Positions 36,001-46,140 of a stretch of 64,000 bases of DNA are shown piece by piece. Within the stretch, counting starts at the first letter, position 1; each line of letters begins with the position of its first letter. This stretch comes from Paraescarpia echinospica (taxonomy: Eukaryota > Annelida > Polychaeta > Sabellida > Siboglinidae): NCBI GenBank assembly GCA_020002185.1, contig CM034531.1, positions 80,407,738 to 80,471,737 on the forward strand. The letters are read 5' to 3'. Both the position numbers and the translations under genes were made by a program. The notes beneath the pieces are model-generated. The model was not told the origin of the DNA and searched no databases. It was given only the letters and a program-made list of their open reading frames with translations.

Positions 36001-38578
36001 TTGTGAGTGGTATCCCCATTACTTGTCCTGTGAGTAGTATCCCCATTACTTGTCCTGTGAGTAGTATCCCCATTACTTGTCCTGTGAGTGGTATCCCCAT
36101 TACTTGTCCTGTGAGTAGTATCCCCATTACTTGTCCTGTGAGTGGTATCCCCGTTACTTATCCTGTGAGTGGTATCCCCGTTACTTGTCCTGTGAGTGGT
36201 ATCCCCGTTACTTGTCCTGTGAGTGGTATCCCCGTTACTTGTCCTGTGAGTGGTATCCCCGTTACTTGTCCTGTGAGTGGTATCCCCGTTACTTGTCCTG
36301 TGAGTGGTATCCCCGTTACTTGTCCTGTGAGTGGTATCCCCGTTACTTGTCCTGTGAGTAGTATCCCCGTTACTTGTCCTGTGAGTGTATCCCCGTTACT
36401 TGTCCTGTGAGTAGTATCCCGTTACTTGTCCTGTGAGTGGTATCCCCGTTACTTGTCCTGTGAGTGGTATCCCCGTTACTTGTCCTGTGAGTGGTATCCC
36501 CGTTACTTGTCCTGTGAGTGGTATCCCCGTTACTTGTCCTGTGAGTGGTATCCCCGTTACTTGTCCTGTGAGTGGTATCCCCGTTACTTGTCCTGTGAGT
36601 GGTATCCCCGTTACTTGTCCTGTGAGTGGTATCCCCGTTACTTGTCCTGTGAGTGGTATCCCCATTACTTGTCCTGTGAGTGGTATCCCCGTTACTTGTC
36701 CTGTGAGTGGTATCCCCGTTACTTGTCCTGTGAGTGGTATCCCCGTTACTTGTCCTGTGAGTACTATCCCCGTTACTTGCAGTGTTCTGTTTATTTTCTT
36801 TCCCTGCATGTATGGAGTGAGGCTGGCTTTGATCCTCAATTTCTGTTTTCTTGTTTTTTCCCCTCATTGTTCTTGCACTGCAATCGCTACCAACTGTTTC
36901 CACTCCCCTCTCGTTTGCCCTCATTCTCCTCTCCAAATCTCTCTTCACATTGAATATAAATATAATCTCTACTGTAGACATACAAAAGCTGGTGTAGCAG
37001 GCTGCGAGTAGACCCATGCCAGAAGTACGCATCTGTGTACTACACAAGCGTAGCTAACAATCTGATCTGCCTCTCACATCCTGTTGTCTGATCTTTGACT
37101 ACAAAGTGTGTGGTTGTGCCAGGGCCGTTAGTTTTTGTTAATGTGCTTTCATACAGTTTTATGTTCTCTAACAATTAAGATATTAAATGTAAATGCATTA
37201 CTTGCAGTCTATAGCAGACATTACCTTAGAAGCAGTACCTATTTAGCTATTTCTTGCATGGACTTAGAGGGTGACAAATTTGTCGCAGGACTACCCTCAG
37301 CCTGTTTTGGTAGGGGTTACCAATAGCAATAAAATGTGTTCTCTGTTGTACTGGGGTGTGGGTCAGGTACAATATTGTTATATCAAACTTGCTCACCAAT
37401 GTTTCCAATTGACCTACACATCATGTGACTTGTTGCCCAGCAAAACCTCCGTCAAGCCATCAGAAAACACGTGGTGGGTTCGGACATTCCGCCGTATATT
37501 TTGTTGAAATTCTGGTCACAAAAGTGTTTCTTTATGACAAAAACATAAGGCAAAGTTTTTAAAGTCACCACTGTATGCGTGAATGTTTGATTTATGACAT
37601 GCCAGCAGCAGTAGTAATGTGATTCACGTAAGTAGCCATTATCAACATTGTTGGCATGGCAAAGCTGGGACGTAGGCAAACCGCGACGTAATGGATACAT
37701 CAATTAGCAGCCCCTTCTGCTTTTTTCATCTTCCTGCGGTCTTCTCAAATCCATTTTCACACAGTCCTCCCACCACAGCTGTCGTTTTTTTGTATCCTTG
37801 ATTTTTTGGCATCTGCTCACTTGACATGTTTGTCTGCATCCATTCTTACCAAGTGGTCTGCCCAACTCATTTGGTTTCCCCTTGTTGGTTGGACTGCATC
37901 TAAAACTCTTTCCTCGGGTCATTCATCCTTCTTCTGTCCATATTCCTTGTTCTTGTGATTCTACAAATCTGACTGTCCTCACAAACTCATATACTATAAT
38001 ATTAATAAATTTAAGTTTATAAAGTGCCACACCAATTGTTGTTAAAAATACATTGTAGAAAAAAATGGAAAGTTGTTTATATTCTATTGATGTAGTTTTT
38101 GAATATTGTGAAATGTACTTGGTATTTTGTCAAGTACATTTGAAAAAGAACAACTCAAGTACTGTCTTACCCAGGTATTGTGCAGTTATTTGATAAATGG
38201 TTGAAATAACACTGCTAGTATATGTGCTTATGACAGAGGGAATCACTAATCGCAATAACCATGGATCCTGGTTAATGACTGGTGGGAATATCTGTGAATG
38301 AGTAAATAACTAATTGCTTATATTCTATGGAAGGGAGAGAACACTCAGAAGAGAACAAAGGAAGAGGGAAAGAGTGAGAGACAGAATAGATTAGACTTAT
38401 GTGTCATACCAATTTTTATGTAACTGTTGTTGCATGTTGCAGGTTTTTCCTGGCAAGTTTCTACACCAAGTACGACCCGTATCACTTTGTCGTCAATACC
38501 GTGTCACTATTGTCGGTGCTGCTGCCCAAACTGCCAATGTTCCACGGAGTTCGTATTTTTGGCATCAACAAGTACTAA
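17836..38578 (+). CDS. ORMDL: ORMDL sphingolipid regulator, whole gene (3 coding exons)
   Basis: ORMDL proteins are small multi-pass ER membrane proteins that bind serine palmitoyltransferase and restrain sphingolipid synthesis. Exons 17836-18009, 35743-35894 and 38443-38578 give 462 bp: 153 residues plus TAA, exactly the usual family length. The start [14 protein letters not shown] and RGIWLTY match the conserved N-terminus. Exon 2 has [11 protein letters not shown] and [13 protein letters not shown]. Exon 3 has [15 protein letters not shown] and ends [10 protein letters not shown], as in vertebrate ORMDL1-3. Hydrophobic helices lie near residues 21-45 and 95-140. Which vertebrate paralogue it corresponds to is not meaningful for an invertebrate single copy. 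Both introns begin with minisatellites made from the splice donor regions. Human ORMDL1 is also head to head with PMS1. Confidence 0.95.
17986..32040. repeat. 14-kb minisatellite of 52/56-bp units in ORMDL intron 1
   Basis: The 52-bp unit is ccagtctcctacacaatct, then tgtacgtatccagcct, then tctacttgtgtccaaca. A 56-bp form adds ctca before ccag and is commoner at the left end, where it equals the exon sequence. Roughly 250 units are visible. Main variants are c/t at aatc(t/c)(t/c)gta, gtacgt/gtacat/gtatgt, and tgtgtcc/tgtctcc. The consensus has no plus-strand stop in any frame, so open frames of up to 2,246 codons run through it. It ends near 32,040 after ctaaacttctggttgtgtcc, which matches the first unit's ttctggttgt form. 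The gap at 20,726-21,725 lies inside. Confidence 0.97.
20726..21725. other. Assembly gap of 1,000 N
   Basis: Exactly 1,000 N within the 52-bp array: a conventional placeholder size, so the true array length is unknown. Confidence 1.
32041..33280. other. ORMDL intron 1, no gene recognised
   Basis: AT-rich sequence after the array. A 63-codon frame at 32,728-32,919 has no family resemblance that I recognise and no clear splice context. Nothing else is supported. Confidence 0.4.
33285..34215. repeat. Two diverged direct copies of a short repeat (33,285-33,395 and 34,085-34,215)
   Basis: Both contain caatttgttctgccca, a cccgtttc(g/c)atg word, and acaaa(t/c)a(a/a)gatggcc/aaatggcc, in the same order and orientation. 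They bracket the THAP-like relics. Their class is unknown; they could be ends of one decayed element. Confidence 0.4.
33715..34015 (+). pseudogene. Two tandem relics with a THAP-finger start
   Basis: The first (from 33,726) reads [10 protein letters not shown], like the first Cys pair of a THAP zinc finger. The second (from about 33,888) is the same sequence about 162 bp on, with a stop in the motif. Both continue with atccatttgaaac and gcagaacaaagtcag. Neither has an open frame of useful length. They probably derive from a transposon or a duplicated THAP gene fragment. Confidence 0.4.
34216..35740. other. ORMDL intron 1, no gene recognised
   Basis: AT-rich sequence up to the acceptor of ORMDL exon 2. 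No open frame, splice-flanked exon or recognised repeat on either strand. Confidence 0.4.
35743..35894 (+). CDS. ORMDL: ORMDL coding exon 2
   Basis: 152 bp from acceptor gtctgtatccag to donor CCT|GTGAGT, phase 0 in and phase 2 out. The peptide reads [20 protein letters not shown], then [17 protein letters not shown]. The CT+G junction codon gives leucine with exon 3. Confidence 0.97.
35881..36776. repeat. 27-bp minisatellite at the start of ORMDL intron 2, about 33 copies
   Basis: The unit is tatccccgttacttg plus tcctgtgagtgg. The array starts at the exon 2 donor and each unit contains TCCT|GTGAGT, the same donor context. The a/g variants (ccccatt, gagtag) cluster on the left. A unit of 27 keeps frame, so frames like SGIPVTCPV repeat on both strands as artefacts. 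Confidence 0.97.
37700..37960 (-). pseudogene. Probable LINE C-terminal relic
   Basis: Minus-strand pieces include [12 protein letters not shown] and [12 protein letters not shown], like the (R)RWxDCVxxDL end of many RTE-type LINE proteins. It is short and frameshifted and lies in ORMDL intron 2. Confidence 0.45.
38443..38578 (+). CDS. ORMDL: ORMDL coding exon 3 (terminal)
   Basis: 136 bp from acceptor catgttgcag to TAA at 38,576-38,578. It encodes [34 protein letters not shown] and VRIFGINKY, the highly conserved C-terminus of the family. Confidence 0.97.
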
Positions 38579-39390
38579 GTCTTTGAGCAGCCTGTTTAGA
38601 CAGCAACTGATTTCAATACATCCGGCCTGGAGATGTGTGGGTGTTATGGGATTGGATAATCAATCTCTTCCTGCTCGGTGTCAAATGGTGGGAACAATTC
38701 TTGTTTGAGTAGAAAAGACAGCCTCAGGTTGAAAGATATGCTTAAATGATAGAGGGATATTTCTCATATTTAATTGTATCATATCTTTACGTGGGATGGG
38801 TTCTTGATTTTGGTACGTTTGCAGGTGGGTGGATATACTTCAAATGTACAGTTTAATATGTAAACGCTGACATAATCAAGGATCTCGAGTTTCGTGAAAT
38901 TGGTCATAGAACGGGCTCCGTCTATTAATCGGTGATGGCGTACGTATGGGATGCATACACGTAAATTGTGTACATTCTGTGTGCATTTGTCTGGATATTA
39001 TTGCTATGGCTGGATCCTGTTGCTATAGAGGTACATCTTGGGATATGGTTCCGCAGAGAAGCGTCTTGGGATACATGTGAATGTTGCAGTGGTTAGTGGA
39101 TGAGAATGTAGGATATTTTTCTAAACGTGTTGAATGTGACGGTTATAAGTGGGAATCCATTGGTCAGCTTCATTTAATGTCGTGTATAACTTGGTGTTGT
39201 TGTCCAGAACAGGAGCTGGTCTTCAAAAATTAAGCAGTTTATTTTGTATTGGTGGTTATAGAAATGTAAAGAATGATCTTTATTACTTTAGTTGTTATCT
39301 AAGGTTTTATTGATAAATCATTTAGTTTACACTGCCGGTTCATTAAAAAATTACATATTTTAATGCAAATTTGGGAATGCAAATAAACTA
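38579..39390 (+). other. ORMDL: Probable ORMDL 3' untranslated region
   Basis: No coding potential follows the ORMDL stop. The first good AATAAA is at about 39,382-39,387; another is near 39,752. The end of the transcript is inferred only. Confidence 0.4.
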
Positions 39391-39507
39391 TTGATATGTG
39401 ATCTGTCTGACAATGGGAGAGCTCTGTGTCTGGGACTCTGGGTCGATGTAACACCATGTACACTGTCCATGTTAACAGATTGTTCTAGTTAATATTGTAA
39501 AGAGTAC

Positions 39508-39545
39508 CCACGCACACACATGTGCGCGTGCACACACACACAAAC
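39508..39545. repeat. CA-rich microsatellite
   Basis: Imperfect (CA)n/(GCAC)n run, cacgcacacac then gtgcgcgtgcacacacacac. Confidence 0.8.
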
Positions 39546-39549
39546 ATGC

Positions 39550-41700
39550 ACTGCTGTTCATACCATATTTTATAATTTTTTCCCAGGTGTAGCTGTTTCA
39601 ACTCAAGTTTTTATTTAGTTGATATTCGTGGTAGTCTTCTGCTTGCCTGTGTCCTGAACCAAATTCGTGCTTGCTTACAACATTCAAAATGGCATCATGC
39701 TGTTGCTTTATAAGAGGCATTGCTAGTTATTTCTTATGTTACCTTCATTATAATAAACACATCTGATGTTCTGTTGAAGTCTCAAGTAATGCTATTCATT
39801 GTGCCAACACTAATTGACCTAATGGTAGTAACATACTGTCACTCACATTTCTCTCCTCTGCTCTAATTGCCAAATAACAATTATGATTTGTTAGACTGCA
39901 CGACAGTGGTGGTTTAGCTTTGGCGTATGAAGTAGTTAGTGATACTTTGACGTTATTTGTGTTCTTTTCTATCTCAACATGTATATCGGTTGTGATGTTA
40001 GGATTTTGGTCAGAATTTGGTGTTGTATGATAACTAGAAATAATTATGTTATACATCAATATCCCAGTAGTGCCATGTAAAGATCCACCTGATTTGTACA
40101 CACAACAGCTGCAGTTGTCGGCTGTGTTTGTTGTGGCATACATCCAGTCCAGGTGTCAGCACTATTGGCCACTAGATGTGTTTAATGGTGTCAGTCCCGT
40201 AGTGGCGATTGCCTGTGCTGGTTGCAATGCTTTCAATGCAAGTGTATGTACATATTTCTGAATGCGAGAGGAACCACAGATGTACCATGTCTGGAAGTAG
40301 TTGTAAGAAGAATGCGAGAGGAAATATATTTTCTGCTATGGATGATTATGCAGGTAAATTTACATGTTCGTGTGAATGTAGATAAACCAGAGTTTGATGT
40401 GTACATTTGTTTATAATTGGGGAAAGTTGTAGCGTAACTATAAGTTATGTTGTATCAAATGCCCGTGCTAACGGAATTGTTGTGTTTCATTTATATTAAT
40501 TCGTAGAGCTGGATTACTTGATGAGAATTGCTGTATGTCTCATATGGAAGAATGATATCAAGTTGTCTTTGGCGTGTGATTTTTATCTTATGGTGCCGTG
40601 TCAAATTGGCCAGAATCGTGTTGACTAATCTGTGTCGGTTGAGTCACGTGGCACAGTTGGGTCTCGTGTTGTGTCAAATTATGAACAATAAAATAATTCA
40701 TGTACATAATGTTTCATCTGTTCTATGTATGTTTGTTCAAGCATTGGCTAAACAACTAGAATACTGCATTGCTTCTCGGAAGAGTGCTGCACAGAAGGTT
40801 TACATGAACTTAAATAACATTCACATGTCTACAATTCATTATTAACACATGCATGCAATATTATACCCGTCATGCAATATAACCATGCAATACAGATTTC
40901 ATAACTGCATATGTTGATTTATGATTTGTTCAAAATTATGTTTCAAAACTATTTAAAATGCACATGACAAGGGACTGATCGCATCAGTGATTTAATTGTC
41001 TCTTCTCAGCGTAGAGATGGAAACTGGTATGTAGAACAAGTAAAGTTCAAGCAAGCTACTTACCAGTTTGCCACGATCAAAGCAAGAAAAGGCGTTTTAC
41101 TCTTGTGTGCATATACCTGTTTAGGTCTGCAAATGCATTCAATGATTTTGTTAATAATTATAGATTTTACCATTAACAGTGCACAGTTTATATAAAAAAG
41201 TGAACATTTCTTTTGGTGTTCAAAATTATTTGCAACAACGTAACTGTACATTAATGTATACGTGCAAGTAATTTTCAACTTGCACGGTTCAGTGTGCTCT
41301 GAGAGGAAACGTAATAATTTAATATTGTCATCACAGGGCTATTTTATTCAGTACTACAAAATGTTAAAACGGCCTCCATCATTGAATAAAATGGTCCTCA
41401 ATAATTTTTATAATCAAGCTCCTTCACAAAAGTATTATAAAGTAGTAGAAAATTATTCTCTTATTACAAATGAAATTTATTTATTATACACTATCAATTG
41501 TATGGTTAGCTATACATATGGTAAAATGGCCCCGTATACAGCACCACCGAGGGGTTAGGTTTACCCACTGATCTGTATTTATAACTGGATGGCCGATTCC
41601 CACCTCTTATCACTGGGCTGGTTGAGGGAAGTGGAAGTTAGATGTGGCCATCTTGAGTGAGACCACTAATGAGCACTCATACAACTTGGCCGTGTCTGGT
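39550..41700. other. Intergenic stretch, nothing firmly recognised
   Basis: AT-rich sequence. The longest frames (115 codons on minus at 39,796-40,143; 105 on plus at 40,528-40,845) show no domain I recognise and have no clear splice context, so they are not called as genes. Confidence 0.4.
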
Positions 41701-41725
41701 CGTCCTGTCTGGATAACCAGAGAAA

Positions 41726-41836
41726 ATGCCATGTTGTGCATTTGGATGTTCAAATCGAACATCTGGAAAAAAGGACAAAGATGCTGGGATCTCATTCCAT
41801 TCTTATTTCCTGAACTGTACTTGTTATATATTATAG
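41726..41836 (+). pseudogene. THAP zinc-finger N-terminal fragment
   Basis: ATG then PCCAFGCSNRTSGKKDKDAG, continuing ISFHSYF and stopping after 36 residues. MPxxCxxxGCxNR is the start of THAP DNA-binding domains. The rest (second Cys-His pair, AVPTF box) is absent or in an unseen exon, so it is either a relic or a first exon. It is close to the relics at 33,726 and 33,888 (tgttgtgcatttggatg shared). Confidence 0.5.
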
Positions 41837-41923
41837 TGTTAATAAAGCCTTAAACGTAAAGGGAAGCGTGCTACAGTGCTACAGTGTTAAAGTGTTTTGC
41901 TATGCACCACAGCTAGGAATAGA

Positions 41924-41990
41924 GTGAATGAGTGAGTGAGTGAGCGAGTGAGTGAGTGAGTGTGTGCGTATGTGCGTGAGTGAGTAATCT
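41924..41990. repeat. (GAGT)n microsatellite
   Basis: About 15 units of gagt/gaat/gtgt. Such (GAGT)n tracts are frequent in some gastropod genomes; this is only weak evidence on the organism. Confidence 0.8.
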
Positions 41991-42129
41991 ATGACTATAC
42001 TAGTAAGTGTGATTGGAGCAGTTGGGAGTTGGTACACGGAACCTGCAAAGGTGTGACTACATAATGTAAACTAAGTATAGGTATGATGCCATGTATATAT
42101 ATATATATGCACAGCATTACTATTCCAGA

Positions 42130-44246
42130 AGGGACTATAGGTGGTGGTGGTGTTGCTTTGTTATGTCACTAATGTTTTGGTTTCTTTCCAGATACAATTA
42201 GGTGGTGATCAGGGTGAAGGGACTATAGGAGGTTATGATGTTGCTTTGTTGTGTCACTAATGTTTTGGTTTCTTTCCAGATACAATTAGGTGGTGATCAG
42301 GGTGAAGGGACTATAGGAGGTTATGATGTTGCTTTGTTGTGTCACTAATGTTTTGGTTTCTTTCCAGATACATTTAGGCGGTGATCAGGGTGAAGGGACT
42401 ATAGGAGGTTATGATGTTGCTTTGTTGTGTCACTAATGTTTTGGTTTCTTTCCAGATACAATTAGGTGGTGATCAGGGTGAAGGGACTATAGGTGGTTAT
42501 GATGTTGCTTTGTTGTGTCACTAATGTTTTGGTTTCTTTCCAGATACAATTAGGTGGTGATCAGGGTGAAGGGACTATAGGAGGTTATGAGGGACTATAG
42601 GAGGTTATGATGTTGCTGTTGCTTTGTAATGTTTTGGTTTACTTGATCCACATGTTTTGGTTTCTTTCAGATACATTTTAGGTGATCAGGGTGAAGGGAC
42701 TATAGGAGGTTATGATGTTGCTTTGTTGTGTCACTAATGTTTTGGTTTCTTTCCAGATACAATTAGGTGGTGATCAGGGTGAAGGGACTATAGGTGGTTA
42801 TGATGTTGCTTTGTTGTGTCACTAATGTTTTGGTTTCTTTCCAGTTACAATTAGGTGGTGATCAGGATGAAGGGACTATAGGAGGTTATGATGTTGCTTT
42901 GTTACGTCACTAATGTTTTGGTTTCTTTCCAGATACAATTAAGTGGTGATGGTGGTTAGGGTGAAGGGACTATAGGTGGTTATGATGTTGCTTTGTTGTG
43001 TCACTAATGTTTTGGTTTCTTTCCAGATACAATTAGGTGGTGATCAGGGTGAAGGGACTATAGGAGGTTATGATGTTGCTTTGTTACGTCACTAATGTTT
43101 TGTTTTTTCCAGATACAATTAAGTGGTGATGGTGGTTAGGGTGAAGGGACTATAGCTGGTGGTGGTGTTGCTTTGTTGTGTCACTAATGTTTTGGTTTCT
43201 TTCCAGATACAATTAGGTTGTGATCAGGGTGAAGGGACTATAGGAGGTTATGATGTTGCTTTGTTACGTCACTAATGTTTTGTTTTTTCCAGATACAATT
43301 AAGTGGTGATGGTGGTTAGGGTGAAGGGACTATAGCTGGTGGTGGTGTTGCTTTGTTGTGTCACTAATGTTTTGGTTTCTTTCCAGATACCATGATGTTG
43401 CTTTGTTGTGTCACTAATGTTTTGGTTTCTTTCCAGATACAATTAGGTGGTGATCAGGGTGAAGGGACTATAGGAGGTTGGATGTTGCTTTGTTGTGTCA
43501 CTAATGTTTTGGTTTCTTTCCAGATACAATTAGGTGGTGATCAGGGTGAAGGGACTATAGGAGGTTATGATGTTGCTTTGTTACGTCACTAATGTTTTGT
43601 TTTTTCCAGATACAATTAAGTGGTGATGGTGGTTAGGGTGAAGGGACTATGGGTGGTGGTGGTGTTGCTTTGTTATGTCACTAATGTTTTGGTTTCTTTC
43701 CAGATACAATTAGATGGTGATCAGGGTGAAGGGACTATAGGAGGTTATGATGTTGCTTTGTTACGTCACTAATGTTTTGTTTTTTCCAGATACAATTAAG
43801 TGGTGATGGTGGTTAGGGTGAAGGGACTATAGCTGGTGGTGGTGTTGCTTTGTTGTGTCACTAATGTTTTGGTTTCTTTCCAGATACAATTAGGTTGTGA
43901 TCAGGGTGAAGGGACTATAGGTGGTTATGATGTTGCTTTGTTGTGTCACTAATGTTTTGGTTTCTTTCCAGATACAATTAGGTGGTGATCAGGGTGAAGG
44001 GACTATAGGAGGTTATGATGTTGCTTTGTTGTGTCACTAATGTTTTGGTTTCTTTCCAGATACAATTAGGTGGTGATCAGGGTGAAGGGACTATAGGAGG
44101 TTATGATGTTGCTTTGTTACGTCACTAATGTTTTGTTTTTTCCAGATACAATTAAGTGGTGATGGTGGTTAGGGTGAAGGGACTATGGGTGGTGGTGGTG
44201 TTGCTTTGTTATGTCACTAATGTTTTGGTTTCTTTCCAGATACAAT
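42130..44246. repeat. 88-bp minisatellite carrying a 3' splice site, about 24 copies
   Basis: The unit reads atacaattaggtggtgatc, agggtgaagggactatag, gaggttatgatgttgct, ttgttgtgtcactaatg, then ttttggtttctttccag. Most units end with this strong polypyrimidine-AG, and many also have a donor-like TATAG|GTGGTT. Variants include agttgatggtggtt insert types and ttttttccag. A diverged unit is at about 45,183-45,285, beyond an inserted LINE. No gene is confirmed here. Confidence 0.9.
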
Positions 44247-45183
44247 TAATAATAATAATGTATTTATTTCAGACAATCATGATGTCCATATATACAAATA
44301 CATCAATAAAAGTATGTAAATAATATAAAAATACATAGATAAGAACAATGTTTAAAATTTTTATAAATCCCGGACCCACTGGTGCCGCAGTTTCGAAGTA
44401 CAATACACGTCGCTAGTTTTAATGCTATAAATAATGGGATTCAAAGACATGTCAATCCTATTCATTAAGCTAAAAATAGCCTTTCTGATTACACATTTAC
44501 CCGAGCTGACATTAGCTGTAGCAAACATGTGACTAGCACTACATCTCATGGGCAAATTGTTCAATATCCTGAAAGAGTTGTTATATGCAACAACGAATTG
44601 ATGAAAATTAACTTTTCTAAAGTTCACCCATAACGCACACATATAGATATTACCAAAATACGCTGTAAATAGCTTATTTTTTACAGCAGTTGAACAAAAG
44701 TGAAACTTTTGACGTAACATGTTACTCTTGGCATACAAAAGTCTCACTTTGGCTTGCATGTCAGACTCATCAGACAAGTTATTAGAAATTACATGTCCAA
44801 GATATTTACAAGAGGTGGCAAAGTTTAACTTCTTTCCTCCTAATGTCATTTCTTTAGACAGATTTGACTTTCTAGATTCAAAGTACATGACCAGGGATTT
44901 ACTCGCATTGTATTGCACATCGTGCTCACATCCATATGAGTAACACATGTCTAGTAGTGTTTGTAGTCCTTTAGCAGAAGGTGCAAACATAAGTATATCA
45001 TCGGCGTATATAAGGTGATTAACAACCATGTTACCAAGACTACAACCGATTTGTTTTTTGTGCAGTTGTATACTCAGATTATCCATATAAATGTTAAAAA
45101 GCAAAGGGGATAACTTCCCACCTTGCTTAACACCATTGCCTACCGAGAAGAAGTCCGAGTAGGTATTTCCCCATCGTATGCAT
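44247..45183 (-). mobile_element. 5'-truncated LINE copy inserted in the 88-bp array
   Basis: The minus-strand frame 45,104-44,361 (247 codons) has MLFNIYMDNLSIQLHKKQ, HLIYADDILMFAPS (active site YADD), KYLGHVISNNLSDESDMQ and a C-terminus without zinc finger. Upstream remains of the PLLF region are frameshifted. The 3' end is an (aat)n run at 44,247. Both flanks have atacaatta/atacaaatta, a possible target duplication. It is the same family as the copy at 46,141-47,690 but inverted. Confidence 0.85.
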
Positions 45184-45289
45184 ACAAATTAGATGGTGAT
45201 GATGGTTGGAGTGAAGGGACTAGACAGTGATGATGTTACTTTGTTATGTCACTAATTATATGATTTCCAGACACAATTGTTGCACACTT

Positions 45290-45870
45290 AACACACCAAT
45301 AAGCCATATTCTTTCACATTTTTGCAAAGTTTGTAGAGTATTATTAATATAGTCACATAGCTTAGAAACATTCCTAAATACTGTGTTACACCACTAGACA
45401 TTTCAAATGTTTATTTCGTTAATAATTCTTATTTTTGGCCAAGTTATTAATTCATTTAGATTACAACTAATATCACGCTAAGCCAAATGTTTGTGGGTAA
45501 TCTGTAAAGTTTGACATTTCCTCATAAAATAACTTCGTATGAGTGAGCAAATTCCTTCAGTGTTATTTCATTTCTAACTAATGTTTACAAAGTATATCTA
45601 TATTTCATATTTTAAAGATTATCTGCCCCCAAAGTGTGACAGAATATGGCATTATATACAATCTCGACATACACAATATTGCATAATCACAACACATATG
45701 GTAGAAGATTACTGTTACATTCTCGTTGGTTTCTACCGTGGATTGCAAAAGTAATTTATATTGCTATTGTATGAACTAAGAACAGTAACACAGCTCTCTG
45801 GCTCTGCTGTGCTGTCTATAGGATATAAATATGTATTATGTGGATATGTGCTAACACATATTTTTTGTTT
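45290..45870. other. Intergenic or intron, nothing recognised
   Basis: AT-rich sequence up to the acceptor at 45,874. No supported feature. Confidence 0.4.
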
Positions 45871-45874
45871 TCAG

Positions 45875-45961
45875 TTGCATGCTGGGGCATATAGTCATGC
45901 GAGGGCATGGCATGGAGACATACATTCACGTGTAGCTGTTGTTGATCCTTACAGAGATTAA
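45875..45961 (+). CDS. Candidate terminal exon of an unrecognised gene
   Basis: After a very good acceptor (attttttgttttcag) comes an open 29-codon stretch: LHAGAYSHARAWHGD, IHSRVAVVDPYRD, then TAA. The composition is coding-like (no rare stops, G-ending and C-ending codons) and unlike the surrounding AT-rich DNA. I do not recognise the family. Whether it belongs with the splice acceptors in the 88-bp array upstream is unknown. Confidence 0.4.
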   Translation: MHAGAYSHARAWHGDIHSRVAVVDPYRD

Positions 45962-46140
45962 TTGCCACTTCTGAAAACTATTGAATTGACTGTGAAGAAA
46001 TACTAACATCTACTAGTGTCCTTTAAATCACGGATTACAACGTGACCACGCCCCCCTCCATATTCTTGTCTTCACGACGTAGATTTTGACGGAGGGGTGG
46101 GGAGGTTGGTGGCTCAACTTTTTAAAAGGTTGAACCTGAA

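Noticed and set aside
35873..37047. Repetitive proteins such as SGIPVTCPV, or HRTSNGDTT on the minus strand
   Set aside because: Artefacts of the 27-bp array in ORMDL intron 2.
39796..40143. 115-codon minus-strand frame as a gene
   Set aside because: No recognised motif and an overlapping plus-strand frame of similar quality; likely chance.
17986..44246. CRISPR-like regular repeats
   Set aside because: The repeats are directly tandem with no unique spacers, no cas genes are present, and the genome is animal.
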